A program made the position numbers and the translations under genes. Shown piece by piece: positions 61,434-64,000 of a stretch of 64,000 nucleotides of DNA; within the stretch, counting starts at the first letter, position 1; every line of letters starts with the position of its first letter. A model generated the notes under the pieces. That model worked only from the letters and a program-made list of their open reading frames with translations. It was not told the origin of the DNA and made no database searches. The stretch comes from Novosphingobium cyanobacteriorum (GTDB lineage Bacteria > Pseudomonadota > Alphaproteobacteria > Sphingomonadales > Sphingomonadaceae). The DNA lies in the NCBI RefSeq assembly GCF_029436685.1, contig NZ_JAROCY010000012.1, positions 91,964 through 155,963 of the forward strand, given 5' to 3'.

Positions 61434-63877
61434 CTACAGGCCCATGCCGATTGACCGGCTCCGCTCCATCGAGATGGAAGCGGCAAGGTCGCGGGCCAGA
61501 TCGCGACCGAGTTCTGTCTTGATGCCAAGCTCGCGTGTGCGGCTGCGCAGCAGGGATTCAACCTGCGCGTCGCGCTCCAGCCCCTTCGCCATGTCCGTCA
61601 TGCGGTTGGTAAGCCTCTGCGCGCCCTTGCTGTCGCCATCGCGCTGCATCGCTTGCCGTGCCTGCCCAAGCCGTTGCCAGTCGCTGACAAAGCGGTCGGC
61701 GCGCTGCGCGGGATCGACGCGGATTTCGGCTTCAAGCTGCATGGCGCGGATCGCGCCCTGGCTGCGGCCATCGGCGGCCTCGCGGGCCAGCGAAGGCTGG
61801 CGCTGCAAGGCGCTGGCGAGGTCGGCGGCGGCATGGGGACGGATGGCATCAAGCGCCCTCCTGGCCTTCTCCAGCGCGTCGCGCTGGTGGGGCAGGACGG
61901 GCAATCCCTGTTCGCGCATCTGCCCGATGTCGGCGGCGGCACGGGCATAGCGCTCGACCGCCCGGCGCTGATCGGACAGACCAGCCTGATCGGTCGGCAG
62001 TGCTTCGAGCTTCTGGGCCTGCGGACGGAAGCCAGCGAAGATCGACTTCGCTCGTTCCGGCAACTGCCGTGCAATCTCGACAATGCGTTCGCGGAAGGTG
62101 ATGCCGCGCCGTTCGGCAAACTGATGCTCGGGCTTGTAATCGCTTGCCATGTCCTTGCCGCGCTCGCGGCTGAGCGTGCGGACAAGTTTGGACTGATCGG
62201 CGAAGTCGTCGCGCCCATAGTACAGGGCAAGGCCGTGACGGTGGCGAGACATCGCGACATAGGCACCATGGCTGTCCATTCCCGGCGTCGCCAGCACATC
62301 GGCGCGGTCCACGGTCATGCCCTGCGCCTTGTGGATCGTTGCGGCGTAGCCGTGATCGATGTTCGCATAATCCTTGGTGTCGAAGGCGACACTGCGGCCA
62401 TCGTCAGTGCGCACGGCCATGCGTTGCGGCGTCACCTGTCCGACGGTGCCGAGTGTGCCATTCTTGACGCCCAGACCCCGCTCATTGCGCAGGAACATGA
62501 TGCGGTCGCCGCTGGCGAACTGCCGCTCGCCCCGTTCGGCGCGGATGGTCACGTCGTTGCCCAACTCGCCACTGGTGCGCAGCTTTTCTCGTGCCGCGCT
62601 ATTGAGCTCCCGCACCTCGTCATTGGTGTGGGTGAGGATGATGCGCCTATCGTCAGGGTTGGCCTGCCGGTCGCGATCCCAGCGCTCGATCAGCTCGCCA
62701 CGCGCTGCCGCCCGCGTCTCGGCAACATGCACCATGCCGCGTTCGTCATAGGCCTGAATCGCAAGTCCGGTGCGCCCGGTGGCAAGGTGCCGCGTTGCGT
62801 CCTGCTGCCAGCCTTCATGCTGGCGACGCACTTCGCTGATTTCGACGCTGCCGTGCCGTTCATGGATCGCGCGGAAGGCGGCTCCGGCTTCGATGGCCTG
62901 GAGCTGTTGCGGATCGCCGACCAGGACAACTTTCGCGCCTGCATCGGCGGCATGGGAGAGGACGCGCTCCATCTGGCGCGTGCCGACCATGCCCGCTTCA
63001 TCGATCACGAGCACGTCGCGCGAGGTGAGCATTTCGCGGCCTTGGCCCCACTGATGTTCAAGGCTCGCGATGGTGCGCGATGCAATGCCTGAACCGTGCT
63101 CCAGCCCCTCGGCGGCAATCCCGGACAGCGCCGCACCGCGAACGGTATAGCCCGCGCTTTCCCAAGCCTCGCGGGCAACGCCCAGCATCGCGCTTTTGCC
63201 GGTCCCGGCATAGCCGACAACGGCGCAGAGGCCGCGCCCATCGGTCACATGCTCGAACGCCGCGCGCTGCTCGCCGGATAGCACCAGTCCGCGCTCGATC
63301 GCGCGCTCTAGTGCTTCTTCCCGGCCTGAGCCTTGGACCGGATGCCGTTGGCGTTCCGCCAGCAATACCGACGCGCGCTGCAACTGCTGCTCGGTTTCGA
63401 TCATCTGCCGCGATGTAAACCGCTCTTCACCGCGTCCGTCCTTGCCCAGCGCGATCAGATCGGACGAACCGCGCACCGCGCTCATCGCCAAATCGAACTG
63501 TTCCTTGCCGTCGCTGTGCCGGTGCACGAACATGGCAAGGTCGCGGTTCGTGAAAGTGGCCTGACTGTGCGTAATCGCGTCGAGGGCGACAGCGGGATTG
63601 GCGATAATCCGCTCGCCATTTCGCTGCGCGACAGCGCGGTGTTCCTCGATCCGTTCGGCCTCCAGCCCGCGCTCGCCCATGCGCGAAGCGGCGGGGCCGA
63701 TCTTGTCCTGCGGCTCCAGCGCAATGCCCTGCGCCTCCAGGCTGCGGTGATCGATCCGTGCATCGATGTCGAGTTCGGCAAGGCGCTGGTTGACATGCTC
63801 GGCCCAGCGCTCGCGCCATTGCTCGACCAGTTCGGCCTTGTTCCACTCGCGCACCTTCGGGCCGAAGTCATTTTTGC
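61434..63877 (-). pseudogene. traA: Ti-type conjugative relaxase TraA, N-terminus missing
   Basis: About 806-814 residues of the C-terminal part of TraA. The sequence opens in the segment just after the MobA/MobL relaxase domain (DFGPKVREWNKAELVEQWRE, NQRLAELDIDARIDHRSLEA), then a RecD-like helicase with Walker A VVGYAGTGKSAML, VLVIDEAGMVGTRQMERVLS, VLVGDPQQLQAIEAGAAFRA and ATIHKAQGMTVDRADV. The nicking domain (~200 residues with catalytic Tyr) is absent; the frame closes at a TAA at 63891-63893 in sequence that looks foreign. GTG 63854 could start a shortened product. Without the relaxase domain it should not nick DNA. Confidence 0.8.
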
Positions 63878-64000
63878 TGTAGCGCGACGATTACGGTGTC
63901 CGGTCGGCGTCAATTTTGATGGCCGATAGGTGGCCGCGCCGGTTGGTGAATTCTGGCTACCATTTGCTGTTGCGAGGAGCAACCGTCGAGCGACAATTAC
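63878..64000. mobile_element. Probable insertion sequence end interrupting traA
   Basis: From TGT at 63878 to the window edge, no traA-like coding remains and no other gene fits. The segment starts TGTAGCGCGACG and contains TTTTGATGGCCGATAGG, reminiscent of IS21-family ends, which begin with TGT. The family and the boundary are inferred; the second end and transposase genes would be outside the window. Confidence 0.35.

Overview
The window is GC-rich, densely coded chromosomal DNA, most likely from a sphingomonad-type alphaproteobacterium. The clues are the flagellar gene style (short FlgD and FlgE, receiver-less FlbD-like activator), the SPOR-domain proteins, the Ku/LigD pair, a TIGR02281-type retropepsin-like protease and a Ti-type TraA relaxase. 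The genus is an inference. I could not run any search.

Layout. 1-8970: housekeeping and envelope genes. These are the 3' end of a dihydroorotase-like gene, a minus-strand operon parA / ribbon-helix-helix-like protein / TPR-SPOR lipoprotein, a Sel1-SPOR protein, an SGNH hydrolase, a DUF418 membrane protein, a retropepsin-like protease and an L,D-transpeptidase. 8980-25591: flagellar block 1. Minus-strand fliA, flhA, a flagellar lytic transglycosylase, flgN, flgM, flgA and an unusual MotA/MotB-like pair face plus-strand flgBCDEFGHIJKL, motA, motB. 25729-29253: non-flagellar insert (nitroreductase, DEAD-box helicase, two small proteins, infA, cold-shock gene). 29417-46209: flagellar block 2. Minus-strand fliC faces a sigma-54 activator and fliEFGHIJKLMNOPQR-flhB-fliD-fliS. 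46417-54627: chemotaxis (a divergent cheB paralogue, then STAS-cheA-cheR-cheB-cheD-cheY-cheW, a small helical protein and an orphan ParA/MinD ATPase). 54624-60227: ligD-ku, a small acidic protein, a glutathione S-transferase and an NDUFA9-like dehydrogenase. 60420-64000: tRNA-Leu(CAG) followed by remnants of a conjugative element (DUF6118-like protein, truncated traA) that seems to be cut by an insertion sequence at the window edge.

Regulation that can be read directly: two near-perfect sigma-54 promoters, one before flgB and one before the transglycosylase-flhA-fliA operon; FlgM and FliA as the anti-sigma/sigma-28 pair; and a recurring CCGGCR-N5-TTGCCG box before flgB and between fliC and the activator gene. 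This suggests sigma-54 plus an FlbD-like activator for hook-basal body genes and FliA/FlgM for late genes. No master regulator, FlhF/FlhG, FlaF/FlbT, CheZ or chemoreceptor is in the window.

Most notable: three tandem RNA-like hairpins with CCUCCAC loops just after fliC; a second divergent stator-like pair; a CheB paralogue lacking the catalytic histidine; a terminator whose 5' arm contains the predicted sigma-54 start site; and 21-bp tandem repeats directly after the terminal genes at both ends of the flagellar region.
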